From the NCBI GenBank assembly GCA_934045905.1, contig OW203763.1:45843941-45907940 (forward strand): a DNA stretch of 64,000 nucleotides, written 5' to 3'. The DNA is from Leuctra nigra (taxonomy: Eukaryota > Arthropoda > Insecta > Plecoptera > Leuctridae). The number at the start of each line of letters is the position of its first letter. The stretch's first letter is position 1. The notes beneath the pieces were generated by a model. It searched no databases, was not told the origin of the DNA, and saw nothing but the letters and a program-made list of their open reading frames with translations. Shown in pieces: positions 25,601-32,580 of this stretch. Position numbers and translations under genes: made by a program.

Positions 25601-28472
25601 ATTGTATTGTATCCTTGAATGTGCATGTGAATGGCTATACTGTATGTTGTACTTGTAACTCCTGGGAATGATTCCCGACGTACTTGCGCGATGGCCATGG
25701 TGTGCATCTCTGCGACTGCTCGCATCCTATTGACCCACTCCTGGCGCGATCGGGCGTCAGCCGCACGCAGCTTGAACATGTCTCCGGTGGCGGAGTTGAC
25801 GGTGAAGGTGTTCGAGTCTTCATCGCTCGGTGAGATCACCGCGCCAGCCAGATGGATCGAACTACGAGGCTTCTGTTTGTGTTCCCCATCACTCTGCAAC
25901 ATTCAACATTACATTGGAAACAGTAGGTAGGTACTTTCTTCAGAATATTCAATTAGGTAACTAAAAATGTACTCCGTATTGCATTTTTCATATTTAAAAA
26001 CTAATTTGGTTCACTCCTCTCCTCTATTAGAACAACTCCCAAAATCAATCACTTGTAGAAACAAAAAAGCCACAGTACAACATAATTCTTCATTTAATAT
26101 AATTAGGAAAGTTTTAAAGAGTAGTGGTCTACGTATTTTTGTAGATTGATGCAATTCTGCAATAAGGCTATACGAAAGGTACACTCCCCCAAATAATAAA
26201 CGGTACTCGAAAGAAAATGAATTGACTGATTAAGGTTTGATGGCATCATCCCATGAAGTTAGTGCTAACGCATTATCTAACTCTTTTAGGTGAGCTCTGA
26301 TTTCATTGATAATAACAAGGATTGATTGTCAAGGAACCGGCCCAGCAGCCAATACGTTTTGTACCAAGTACCGTGTTTATTATTTGGGGGAGTGTACCTA
26401 CCTACCTACCCAAATATATTTCAAGGAGGTGAAATAGATAGTTTAGACACTACCTTTCACTATTAAATGAAAACTTAATGAGGGATGAAACCAATCTCAC
26501 GCTTCATGAGCATTCAACTTTGATATTTGAGCTTTGAACTTTGAGATTTTTGTATTCTTCACCAAGACAAGAAAAACACGGTCAATGTAAAGAAATGTTT
26601 TAGATCTTAAAGTTACCTTACCTACAGTTTTTCTTTCAGTTTAACATTGTAACAATACAGAAAATGAGAGGTATTGACATTTTCATAAGTAGTACCTAGG
26701 GGAGGTTAGGGTAATTAGGAACACTTTTTGCAATTTCTAACTTTGACACTCAATATCTCTGGCAATAATGAACTTTTTCTCATACTTTTTTGGCTAAGGC
26801 TAATCTTTGGAATGTTAACAACAGTATGATTATGGTAAAAATATATTTGAGTTCATCCATCATTTTTTTTAGGCTTTTTTAAAAAACAAGTGCTTGTTCC
26901 TTTTTACCCATACGTGTGGGGGTAAAAAGGAACATTGATTACTGCTCTGCCTGGCATGAACAAAAAAAATAAGTGGGGCAATTAGGAACATAGAGTTCTT
27001 GGCCCTGAATACAATGGTTTAAAGTTTGTTAAAATATCACAACAAATGTGGAAGTTACAGGCATTTTAATTTCAAGATATGATCATAATTACTACGAAGC
27101 GTGAAAATTTTAAATTTTAAAATGTAAATAACACCTCATTGACAAAGAAAATAAAAATATACCTACATATTATATTTGTTACAGTACAGATTACATACCA
27201 AAAATTAGTGGAGGGGGAATTTGGTCACATTGGTATTGAAGGAAAAAAAATTATATGTTTGGGGTAAAAAGGAACAAGTACTTATTTTGTGTGTGAAAAC
27301 ATATATGAAAACAAAACATACCTAGGTACTACCTAGTAGCTACCTAATAGGTACATAATTATAATAATATATGTGGGTACATTTAATAGGATAGGTTCAT
27401 ATTTGTCAATGCACTGCCTTCTAAACTGAACTCACAAAATCAGTCTGAAACAGCAGACTACGTTATTGACTGAGTCAAGGACATTGTAGTTACCAACCAC
27501 TACATATAAAATACCCTAGAGACAGTACAATTTGATGTGTTCCCATTTACCCCAAAGAATTTGCAATGGAAGGATACATCTGTTCCTTTTTACCCCTCAA
27601 GTTCCTTTTTACCCCAAATCAGTGTTCCCCTTTACCCCCAAAAATGCATGAAATTGGTTAAAACGAAAACCCATTAAGTTAGATTGAGTACATAAATTAT
27701 CACAAATGAAAAAAAATCTCCTAATTAGGGATAGTCTACAGTAACTTTTGCCCCCATGACATTATTTTTTTTCTCACATTGTGTCTACCTTTTTAACCAT
27801 TTATGTAAAATTTTCTAGAAATGAATGCAAGTTTTAACAACAGTACATGAAAGAAATCATGATCTAAACTTAGATAATTTTTTAAGAGTAATTTTTTGAA
27901 ATAAATAAAAATACGCCTCTTAGATAATAGATTGAACTAAAGATTCCCATTGAAAGTTACAAAAAAATGTGTACCATCTTTGAGTTATGGCGCCTGTTCC
28001 CAATTACCCCATGTTCCCAATTACCCTAACCTCCCCTATGAAAGCTACTCGGCCACTGATATAGGTATTTCTTCGAAAACCTATCAAGTATCATCATGCA
28101 TATTCTGTTCTAACATTTTGTACAACTTTTAATACATAGGTACCTTTACTTGTTTTGTTAATGGATGTTTTACCGAGCTATGGGGATTTTACAGCTGAAT
28201 TTTGACTATTTCCTCATGAAAAGAAAAGGGCAATATTTCCATGGGTATTTGTGTTGCCATGGTGAAACAATCTTCTAGAAATCCGCATTACTTTCAATGT
28301 TTTGGAAATGTCCTTCTTAAACTTGTTAAGGACCATCAGTACTAACCAGAAAATAATTGAGTGCTCCTGTTTCCGGATCAAGTATGAACCACCGATATTG
28401 CCATCCTTTCATTACATTCGTATACTTGTAGAGCTGCCCTTGAAACTGTTGACGCAGCTTCTCCGTCGTCAT
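1339..28472 (-). CDS. OSBPL11-like: Oxysterol-binding-protein-related protein, ORP9/10/11 group (8 exons, 3' end outside window)
   Basis: Eight exons on the minus strand join with matching phases into 526 residues: 28472-28347, 25893-25684, 22988-22775, 14645-14420, 8871-8783, 5094-4869, 4339-4160, 1645-1339. Residues about 10-108 form a PH domain ([18 protein letters not shown], then [18 protein letters not shown]). After a variable linker the lipid-transfer (ORD) domain starts near residue 318, with [10 protein letters not shown] (about 339), [16 protein letters not shown] (about 396) and the family signature EQVSHHPP (428-435). Known ORP9/10/11 proteins exchange phosphatidylserine or sterol for PI4P at ER-Golgi or ER-endosome contacts; the twin His and KKPYNP residues bind PI4P. 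I see no clear FFAT motif, which suits ORP10/11 better than ORP9. The last 180 or so ORD and tail residues lie beyond base 1. Introns are heavily invaded by transposons. Confidence 0.95.
1581..1777. repeat. 100-bp tandem duplication spanning ORP exon 8 acceptor
   Basis: 1581-1680 and 1681-1777 are near identical with a period of exactly 100. The one clear difference is TTC present at 1647-1649 and absent from the second copy. On the minus strand this creates GAAG before GTACACC only in the lower copy, giving an AG acceptor; the upper copy reads GTGTGTGG and has none. The upper copy is therefore a pseudo-exon segment in the intron. It could be a recent real duplication or unmerged haplotype sequence. 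Confidence 0.9.
1935..2685. mobile_element. hAT-type non-autonomous element (ends TAGGGTGTCC), TSD CCTTAACA
   Basis: Terminal inverted repeat TAGGGTGTCC/GGACACCCTA with a perfect 8-bp target duplication CCTTAACA at 1927-1934 and 2686-2693, diagnostic of hAT insertion. No transposase. The interior holds a GC-rich segment (about 1980-2100) shared with the element at 19591-20269, so the two are one family. Confidence 0.9.
2686..3618. other. ORP intron 7, nothing recognised
   Basis: AT-rich intron with no coding similarity, no clear repeat ends and no RNA gene that I can see. Confidence 0.5.
3619..4035. mobile_element. hAT-type MITE, TSD GAGAATAT
   Basis: Ends TAGGGCTGTGCGAACC and GGTTCACACAATCCTA are imperfect inverted repeats. 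A perfect 8-bp duplication GAGAATAT flanks it (3611-3618, 4036-4043). 417 bp, no coding capacity; it lies in ORP intron 7 close to exon 7. Confidence 0.9.
4160..4339 (-). CDS. OSBPL11-like: ORP exon 7: PI4P-binding KKPYNP segment
   Basis: Encodes [16 protein letters not shown] then [16 protein letters not shown]. The Lys pair and Asn are the PI4P-contacting residues of the family. Acceptor ATGTTTGCAG, donor GTGAGG after TG (phase 2). Vertebrate ORP11 has a longer insertion between this segment and the EQVSHHPP motif. Here the joint is short ([12 protein letters not shown]), so the loop is reduced. Confidence 0.95.
4340..4868. other. ORP intron 6, nothing recognised
   Basis: A 529-bp AT-rich intron with GTAAGT and TTTGCAG ends and no repeat that I can identify. 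Confidence 0.6.
4869..5094 (-). CDS. OSBPL11-like: ORP exon 6: start of lipid-transfer domain
   Basis: An acidic run ([16 protein letters not shown]) leads into [20 protein letters not shown] and [19 protein letters not shown], the strongly conserved lid and first strands of the ORD. Acceptor TTGTTGCAG, donor GTAAGT, phases 1 in and 2 out. Confidence 0.95.
5294..5733. mobile_element. hAT-type MITE, TSD CATTTAAG
   Basis: Ends CAGGGACAGCGCC and GGCGCCATCCCTG with a perfect 8-bp duplication CATTTAAG (5286-5293, 5734-5741). 440 bp, no transposase. The subterminal GGGTGGGC motif occurs at both ends. Confidence 0.9.
5734..7036. other. ORP intron 5, nothing recognised
   Basis: AT-rich, with a repeated phrase AATATTTTGCATATAG near 5850-5925 and a short ATATTAGACA palindromic patch near 6100-6150. 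No coding similarity seen. Confidence 0.45.
7037..7873. mobile_element. Foldback element, family FB (copy A), TA-flanked
   Basis: The whole 837 bp is one imperfect palindrome centred near 7450. It begins CCGGGTGGCCCAAAAAAA and ends with the reverse (TTTTTTTGGGGCCCCCCGG), each flanked by TA. Arms share phrases with copies at 15233, 36959 and 50382 (for example ATGTGTGAAAGTTTCAAAAA and AATCGATTA near GGAGC). TA duplication suggests Tc1/mariner-type or similar mobilisation; no transposase. Confidence 0.85.
7874..8782. other. ORP intron 5 upstream part, nothing recognised
   Basis: No similarity to genes. An open frame at 8177-8440 (plus, 87 codons) has no family features and lies inside the intron on the opposite strand, so it is not called. 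Confidence 0.45.
8783..8871 (-). CDS. OSBPL11-like: ORP exon 5: small linker exon
   Basis: An 89-nt exon too short for ordinary ORF lists. The acceptor TTTTGATTTTAG and donor GTAACC flank 29 codons plus one base at each end. The phases (2 in, 1 out) are exactly those needed between exons 4 and 6. It encodes [12 protein letters not shown] and a Pro/Leu-rich stretch, placed where vertebrate ORP11 has IEWLEP. Confidence 0.85.
8872..11530. other. ORP intron 4, mostly unclassified
   Basis: No mobile element with clear ends. A short GC-richer island at 10204-10251 is listed separately. Around 11260-11310 there is a low-complexity AAATTAAATTA run. Confidence 0.45.
10204..10251 (-). other. Possible orphan or alternative terminal exon
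   Basis: On the minus strand GATGTCTTTCAG is followed by 15 codons ([15 protein letters not shown]) and TAA if read in phase 0. The island is more GC-rich than its surroundings. From ORP exon 4 (phase 2) it would read differently ([12 protein letters not shown]...) and soon stop. It could be a remnant of a coding insertion, an alternative 3' exon, or chance. Confidence 0.25.
11531..12100. mobile_element. hAT-type MITE with AATTCGAA-rich interior
   Basis: Perfect 16-bp terminal repeats TAGGGGTGTGCGAATA/TATTCGCACACCCCTA. The flanks CTAATACT and GTAATACT match at 7 of 8 bases, as expected of an older hAT target duplication. Subterminal tracts are degenerate runs of CGAATATTCGAA. Confidence 0.87.
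12215..12432. mobile_element. TA-flanked MITE (ends CACTCCTGGA)
   Basis: Inverted ends CACTCCTGGAAACGGAAAAT and its counterpart (GTCCAGGAGTG on the right) flanked by TA within TGTACA. About 218 bp, of Tc1/mariner MITE architecture. The terminal CACTCC is shared with the MITE at 26182. Confidence 0.8.
12433..14419. other. ORP intron 4, unclassified
   Basis: AT-rich sequence without recognisable genes. A homopurine run of about 26 G-rich bases at 13718-13744 is the only striking feature. Confidence 0.45.
13718..13744 (+). repeat. Poly-G tract
   Basis: GTGGTGGGG then a long G run broken by a single A. Able to form G-quadruplex in principle; homopolymer length is prone to sequencing error. Confidence 0.8.
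14420..14645 (-). CDS. OSBPL11-like: ORP exon 4: second linker helix
   Basis: Enters in phase 1 (G plus GT gives Gly) after TTCTCAG and leaves in phase 2 before GTGAGT. It encodes [18 protein letters not shown] followed by [11 protein letters not shown], matching the conserved LLxLKATS...CL helix that follows LPTSG in ORP9/10/11. The C-terminal half is Ser/Thr/Pro-rich and poorly conserved. Confidence 0.93.
14733..15008 (+). mobile_element. tRNA-derived SINE (family S1), copy 1
   Basis: Starts ACGGAACAGG. It carries a pol III A box (GGGTGAGTGGTTAACGC) and a B box (GGGTTCGATTCCCGC), then a unique body and a conserved 3' tail (ATTAGCCTCGCTGCAGAACA, GTGCGACGTTAAGCCCCAGA) with only a short A-rich end. 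Nearly identical in order to the copy at 43044. It lies just upstream (minus sense) of ORP exon 4. Confidence 0.9.
15715..16450 (+). mobile_element. 5'-truncated LINE with restriction-like endonuclease, inserted in FB copy B
   Basis: The insertion begins abruptly inside the last codons of a retrotransposon ORF and ends in an AT-rich tail with (TA) repeats around 16430-16452. 5' truncation and position at the centre of a palindrome indicate target-primed insertion into the older foldback. Confidence 0.75.
15721..16269 (+). pseudogene. C-terminal part of R2/R4/NeSL-type reverse transcriptase: zinc knuckle and endonuclease
   Basis: About 180 codons open to [20 protein letters not shown] fits C-x2-C-x7-H-x4-C, the knuckle after the reverse transcriptase in restriction-like-endonuclease LINEs, followed by ARHNSVR (the usual RHN). 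Then KRIDIIVID and [10 protein letters not shown] resemble the PD-(D/E)xK nuclease core. The reverse transcriptase is absent, so this is a dead remnant, though its frame is intact. Confidence 0.8.
16746..17142. other. ORP intron 3, nothing recognised
   Basis: AT-rich, no feature seen. Confidence 0.5.
17143..17465. repeat. Near-perfect palindrome, about 320 bp
   Basis: Arms 17143-17300 and 17315-17465 are inverted copies with few mismatches, centred on AAACAGAATGTGTTT. The left arm has an internal duplicated phrase (TACATTCAATAAGGAAA twice). A large hairpin of unknown family with no flanking duplication that I can fix. Confidence 0.85.
17466..18351. other. ORP intron 3, nothing recognised
   Basis: No gene or repeat boundary found. 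A triplicated GGTTGCAGTTATAT-like phrase occurs at about 18265-18300. Confidence 0.45.
18352..20778. mobile_element. 2.4-kb element with long inverted ends and GTAC palindromes
   Basis: Left end ACTAGGTGGCCGGTACCAG through TTCAAATGCTTGGAATTA (to 18405) is repeated inverted at 20720-20778. No transposase frame is visible. The interior holds four GGTACAAC-GTTGTACC-like palindromes (about 19078, 19242, 20408, 20472) and a nested element at 19591-20269. A hairpin at 18408-18505 (TTCATTGTTTGAAGGTTTC arms) lies near the left end. Confidence 0.65.
19591..20269. mobile_element. hAT-like element (ends CAGGGTGTCC), nested
   Basis: Perfect 10-bp ends CAGGGTGTCC/GGACACCCTG flanked by TAATAT on both sides (only 6 bp matches; 8 would be usual). 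AAGTAGCA is repeated many times near both ends, and the centre shares a GC-rich block with the element at 1935-2685. Confidence 0.8.
20779..22774. other. ORP intron 3, mostly unclassified
   Basis: 21325-21500 is a diverged relative of 28615-28810 (shared phrases GGGTTCCCATGAATC and TGTTTTATCAATC), so both are an old dispersed repeat. At 21662-21700 TTACGAGGGCTGATCAAAAA resembles a mariner terminal repeat but no right end is seen. An open frame at 21910-22137 has no recognised family. Confidence 0.45.
22775..22988 (-). CDS. OSBPL11-like: ORP exon 3: linker after PH, begins inside a minisatellite unit
   Basis: 71 codons plus 1 nt. The acceptor TTCTGTTACAG at about 22989-22999 lies in the first unit of the 22962-24845 array. 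The first residues are [12 protein letters not shown], aligned with NNPPLKSRSFS at the same place in vertebrate ORP11, which supports this acceptor. Weaker alternatives at 22961 and 22942 were considered: the second opens on a stop in phase 0. The exon continues with a helical segment ([16 protein letters not shown]) and ends IEELPASG before GTGAGC. Confidence 0.88.
22962..24845. repeat. 21-unit minisatellite carrying copies of an ORP 3' splice site
   Basis: GTAACAGAATAGTACTTCCA recurs 21 times, spaced about 68 to 116 bp. Length varies through runs of CATT, and GAGAGAG/GGGGGG variants occur. On the minus strand each unit reads ACTATTCTGTTACAG then AGCAAC, a strong acceptor. ORP exon 3 starts at the acceptor of the unit nearest 22988. 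In every other unit the phase-0 frame soon reaches TGA. Confidence 0.95.
24846..25683. other. ORP intron 2, nothing recognised
   Basis: AT-rich; no repeat ends or genes seen. Confidence 0.5.
25684..25893 (-). CDS. OSBPL11-like: ORP exon 2: remainder of PH domain
   Basis: 70 codons in phase 0 at both ends. The acceptor is GTTGCAG before AGTGATGGG and the donor is GTACGT after CAA. It reads [19 protein letters not shown] at the front and carries [15 protein letters not shown], the C-terminal PH helix with its invariant Trp. Joining to exon 1 gives [14 protein letters not shown], matching the length of the PH loop in vertebrate ORP11. Confidence 0.95.
26182..26394. mobile_element. TA-flanked MITE (ends CACTCCCCCAAATAATAAAC)
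   Basis: 213 bp with matching inverted ends of at least 20 bp flanked by TA inside GGTA...TACC. No coding capacity. Located in ORP intron 1, about 290 bp from exon 2. Confidence 0.85.
26699..28036. mobile_element. 1.3-kb non-autonomous DNA element with repeated GGGGTAAAAAGGAAC motif
   Basis: Inverted ends GGGGAGGTTAGGGTAATTAG/ATTACCCTAACCTCCCC flanked by TA. The motif GGGGTAAAAAGGAAC, or its complement or the GGGGTAATTGGGAAC variant, occurs at least nine times in both orientations. No transposase frame. The motif copies look like subterminal protein-binding sites. Confidence 0.8.
28347..28472 (-). CDS. OSBPL11-like: ORP exon 1 of the visible gene: start of PH domain
   Basis: 42 codons from the first ATG (28472-28470) to FL, then donor GTTAGT. 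It encodes the first two PH strands ([20 protein letters not shown]). Just upstream on the minus strand is a good acceptor-like stretch (TTGCTTTCAG) ending at 28480, so the true transcript start is probably a separate 5' exon further up, and the ATG may not be the initiator: the frame stays open for the few bases between. Confidence 0.9.
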
Positions 28473-29090
28473 TTCAGATCTGAAAGCAAACCCCATTCAA
28501 ACCAATGCAATCTGAAACCATGTCGATAAATTAGCCAGCAAAGGGGAAAGCTTATGGCAATAACGGGAAAAGGATTAAAAAAGCATTTAGGTTTGTATCT
28601 CAGGAACGATGAAGAAGGGTTCCCATGAATCCCATGAATGCCTCCGGTTAGCGATTTCAACCATGAAAAATGGGCGGAGACGGTGCTGCGAAGTACATGC
28701 GTCCAAGTTAGCTCAACTTCAATTAAATCGCACAATTTTGTCTCGCGACTCAGTATGTCAATGTAACTACAGAGGGCAGTAAAGAAGTTTTGTTTATTGT
28801 TTTATCAATCGCATGTGAATTTACCTTCTAGTTATTACGTATCGAGTTATTATTTTGTAATTGTGTGATTCTTTTTTCATCATTCAACTAAGTCTGGAAG
28901 GCTGTGAAACAAAGTTGAATATTGTGAGAATTGAAAACCATGACTGATAAGTGATTTAACACGTGCATCAATGCTATGCGAGTCAAGTCAACATTTCTAA
29001 GACATTTTCAGTAAGATTTCAGTATTAACTTAATTTTAAATTATTCAGTAGAGGTATACGGTACCTTATCAACTCGGTTGATTCATAGTA
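28473..29090. other. Region upstream of visible ORP start
   Basis: Contains the old repeat at 28615-28810 (see 20779-22774). A further 5' exon of ORP is likely upstream because of the acceptor at 28480, but I cannot place it. Confidence 0.4.
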
Positions 29091-29530
29091 CAGAGAGGGG
29101 CAACTACTGGTTAATGCTTGACTAATTTAGAAAGATCCATATTGGAGATATTTAATAATTCACTGCCACTGAAATGGAAAATTATTTCGGAAGGCAGTGA
29201 AAAAACTATTTTGAGCTGTCATATTTCAAACTTGCTAGAAACACGTTTTTAACTTGCATAGGTACCTAAGAAGACTATTACAATATTATATATTGTTATT
29301 ACTGTACATTTATTTGTTCTGTGCTGTTTGTTACTGTGAAGTATGCACTAAAGGTTAGTACAAAGTAACATTCAAGTCTCTTGCCAACAACAATACAATT
29401 GAGGGGGGTGCCATATTGAAAGTAATTGCTTGAAATAATCTCCAAGATGGTGGCTGAGCATGCTCAGATCTACCCTGACAATGTGCATCGCATCTTACCA
29501 AGGCTGGCTAACTACTTGCCCCTCTCTGTA
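29091..29530. mobile_element. TA-flanked MITE (ends CAGAGAGGGGCAA)
   Basis: Left CAGAGAGGGGCAACTACT and right AACTACTTGCCCCTCTCTG are inverted and flanked by TA. The right end mimics an exon (see rejected items). Confidence 0.75.
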
Positions 29531-29680
29531 AGTATATGAATCTCTATGGTTGATTCAAGCGTTTTAAAAAATGATTCAGATCGTGTAGAAGGCCGTTATA
29601 AATTGATGGCCTTGAAAAGGAACATTTCATCTTTCAATAATTTTCGACTTTTACTGGGACTAATTGGTTCAATGCGTAAT

Positions 29681-30236
29681 CCACGTCACGAGATACCTAC
29701 CCACGTCACGAGATACCTACCCACGTCACGAGATACCTACCCACGTCACGAGATACCTACCCACGTCACGAGATAGCTACCCACGTCACGAGATACCTAC
29801 CCACGTCACGAGATACCTACCCACGTCACGAGATACCTACCCACGTCACGAGATACCTACCCACGTCACGAGATACCTACCCACGTCACGAGATACCTAC
29901 CCTCGTCACGAGATACCTACCCACGTCACGAGATACCTACCCACGTCACGAGATAGCTACCCACGTCACGAGATACCTACCCACGTCACGAGATACCTAC
30001 CCACGTCACGAGATACCTACCCACGTCACGAGATACCTACCCACGTCACGAGATACCTACCCACGTCACGAGATACCTACCCTCGTCACGAGATACCTAC
30101 CCACGTCACGAGATACCTACCCACGTCACGAGATACCTACCCTCGTCACGAGATACCTACCCACGTCACGAGATACCTACCCACGTCACGAGATACCTAG
30201 GTACCCACGTCACGAGATACCTACCCACGTCACGAG
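29681..30236 (+). repeat. 20-bp minisatellite, about 28 units
   Basis: Unit CCACGTCACGAGATACCTAC, almost perfectly homogeneous from 29681. Variant bases recur 180 bp apart (AGATAGCTAC at 29771 and 29951; CCTCGTCACG at 29901 and 30081), so a 9-unit block was duplicated. Because 20 is not a multiple of 3, each frame reads the same 20-residue repeat and stays open; the 178-codon frame is a by-product. Confidence 0.97.
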
Positions 30237-30287
30237 GAATCCTAACTCTCCCTTGCACCCTTATTCAAATAGGTTACAGGTAGCAAG

Positions 30288-30735
30288 TTGTTTCACCCGC
30301 TCCAACCTCCATCTCTTTCCTCTCAACTCCTCTGTCCCCACCTACCCAATCAACCAGATCAAGCACAGCCATCCGCAAAACCGCTCACAGCCACACCTTT
30401 TATAAGAATATCCCTTTCTATCTTTGTAGGTAATACAATTTATCATAAACTCCCATCCTACATCACAGACAGTCCTACATACTCGTCATTCTGCTCCAGT
30501 CTCAAATCCTTCCTGGTCCAGAACCCCTTTTACAGCATCGATGAATTTCTATCAGTCTAGTGTGTAATTCATTATTTATATATGTTTGACCATGCTAATT
30601 ATTAATTATTTAATATTTATTTACTTTTGATCTTATTATTATTTTAGACTCTAAGCTAGCTTTATGAATTATTGACGACATCCATACTTGTAATGTTGTC
30701 AACGGACTAAATAAAAATAGTTACAATACAATACC
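30288..30735 (+). pseudogene. LINE 3' end: last ~90 codons of ORF2 and 3' UTR
   Basis: The frame ends with TIYHKLPSYITDSPTYSSFC, then SLKSFLVQNPFYSIDEFLSV and stop. The pattern (short LP..I, then S..F...LK..L, then YYS/FYSIDEF) is the usual tail of L2/CR1/Jockey-type reverse transcriptases. An AT-rich UTR follows, ending AAATAAAAATAGTTACAATA. Strongly 5' truncated, directly beside the minisatellite. Confidence 0.75.
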
Positions 30736-32253
30736 TAGTAGGTATGTGTATCGACTTTAATTCGTACCCAGAGTAGGTAATCACCGGGTTTGACCAGTAG
30801 GTATTTGAGGTTTCTGATAATGGTGGTAGATGGCATCACCGAGTGTCAAATCACGACTGTACCACATAGCATCGGAACATGACTCTCGCCCCATGTGATT
30901 CCCAATTTGAACGCGGTTCATGGAAACGTGGGGTAAGGATTTAGCTTAAAGGTATGTAGGTCCTAGGTACCTACCAAATTGTACTGGCACAACTTCATGG
31001 ATTGTTATTGCATGAGAGAGATTAAATATTATTTTGTTTTAATTAATCACAATATCAAAGAAAAATGGTCAAAGACGAAAACAGAGGCATTCAGTTAGAT
31101 TCTCTATTAGGTAGGTAGGTACCTAGCTCAAATGATTGCATAAGCAGTCCCAACTAACCCTCTGACAGCTAGTAGGTAGGTACCTAGGTAATCTAGGTAA
31201 ACCTAGCTACCTTAGTAGGTACCTACTACATCAGCAATGTTCTCAACAAAATTATTGTAGACTTAATTACGACGTAAGAGGTAAAATTCAAAAATTGTAT
31301 GCAAATATATGTGATTTTCAGAGATTCTTTGAAATGCTTAACCTTGAATACTTGAACTTGTAACAATAACGTCAGTTGAACCTAGTTGAACGCAACGGCA
31401 ACTCAACTCCAACTAATAAATACAGCTCATAAGAATCTAATGGCATTTGATCGTAAAATAATGTGTTGTGAGGAGTAGCATGATGAGTGCAGGTCGTAAG
31501 AAATATATTAAAATGGTATGGATAGATCTGCCGCAACAAGAAAAATGCCCTACAATTAATTGGCCTCCTAAATGGGCCTACGCCCCTTCCTGTGCGATAT
31601 TGTCAGTACAACTTTAGACTTTACCTTGTGAAGTTTCCGGCGCAATATATATTTTAAGATCTACATAACATAGTTTACAAAAAATCAATTATAAAGTACA
31701 TACTTCAAATAAAATAACACTATTATAAAATAAATTGCCGTAGTAGTCGGTCTTCTTTCCTACGATCCATCCTCACAGATTTTGAGACTGCCTTTTTGAT
31801 TTGATCAGCATTCAGCAAAGCAGCAAAGCAAGGCAAGCAAACAGCAAGTCAGTGCGGAATTGATGTGCTAGGTGGCGCCAAGGTAGCCCTGAACGTTGGC
31901 TCCATCTATAGAATAACAGAGACACTACTATTAATGGTTGTGCTTTGGGCTGACTTCTCTTGCTTCTCTCGACTGTACACAATATTATGGTCAGTACCAA
32001 TTTTCAACCCCAAACCCATTTGATTTGTCTTCCTTAGCGTGTCATTTTTTAGCGTATACCTATAGATTTTTTCATGATTACACCACTGAAACCGTTCATA
32101 AATGAAGTAAATGAAAACAAACGTCTTTTTTGTGAATCCAAAATATTATTTAAAATATCCGCGCCAAAACGAAGTGAAAAGTGTTCAATGACCAAAGAGT
32201 GTAGGAAGGAATAAAGGCAAATACAGATGAAGGTCTTTGGTATCGAGAATGTT

Positions 32254-32288
<35 letters not shown>

Positions 32289-32550
32289 AAGAAGAGAGAC
32301 AGCTGATAAACTATAAAGTATAAAGCCGGATTTAGCGGCACATCACCTATTTGCTGTGTAGATTTATTTTTATTTCGTTAATAATATTTGACGAATTTTA
32401 AGTTCAAACTTGAAGGAGGTTCATTCTTCAATCTTTGACATAGAGCTGAGGGCAACACATTTGCTGTGGGAGTGTGTTGGAATCAAGAGAAGAACTTCAA
32501 TAACTGCATTTTCGTTTACCTACCTACAAAACATTTGACAGGTTGATACA
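30736..32550. promoter_or_regulatory. Region upstream of Hikeshi, divergent spacer
   Basis: No gene recognised. 31100-31230 is rich in the tetranucleotide GTAG and its palindrome TAGGTACCTA. A (GA)n run lies at 32255. The Hikeshi promoter is expected in the last few hundred bases; no TATA box or initiator can be assigned with confidence. Confidence 0.4.
32255..32284 (+). promoter_or_regulatory. (GA)15 tract upstream of Hikeshi
   Basis: About 30 bases of GA repeat, 270 bp before the Hikeshi ATG. In insects such runs are bound by GAGA factor at promoters, including heat-shock genes. Whether it acts here is inference; it may be a plain microsatellite. Confidence 0.45.
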
Positions 32551-32580
32551 ATGTTTGGTATTATCGTTTCGGGAAGATTG
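32551..32580 (+). CDS. HIKESHI: Hikeshi exon 1
   Basis: Ten codons from ATG to CTG-equivalent Leu (MFGIIVSGRL), then donor GTAAGA. Human Hikeshi begins MFGCLVAGRL with a splice at the same place, which fixes the start codon despite the tiny size. Confidence 0.92.

Noticed and set aside
29444..29526. Apparent plus-strand first exon: ATGGTGGCTGAGCATGC..., 27 codons, then a good donor GTAAGTA
   Set aside because: Its last part is the inverted end of a TA-flanked MITE (29091-29530): the mirror sequence CAGAGAGGGGCAA occurs at the other end, so the coding look is probably accidental.
29664..30200. 178-codon open frame with repeated THVTRYLPTSRD peptide
   Set aside because: It is the 20-bp minisatellite read in frame; all three frames give the same repeat and there is no start context or conservation.
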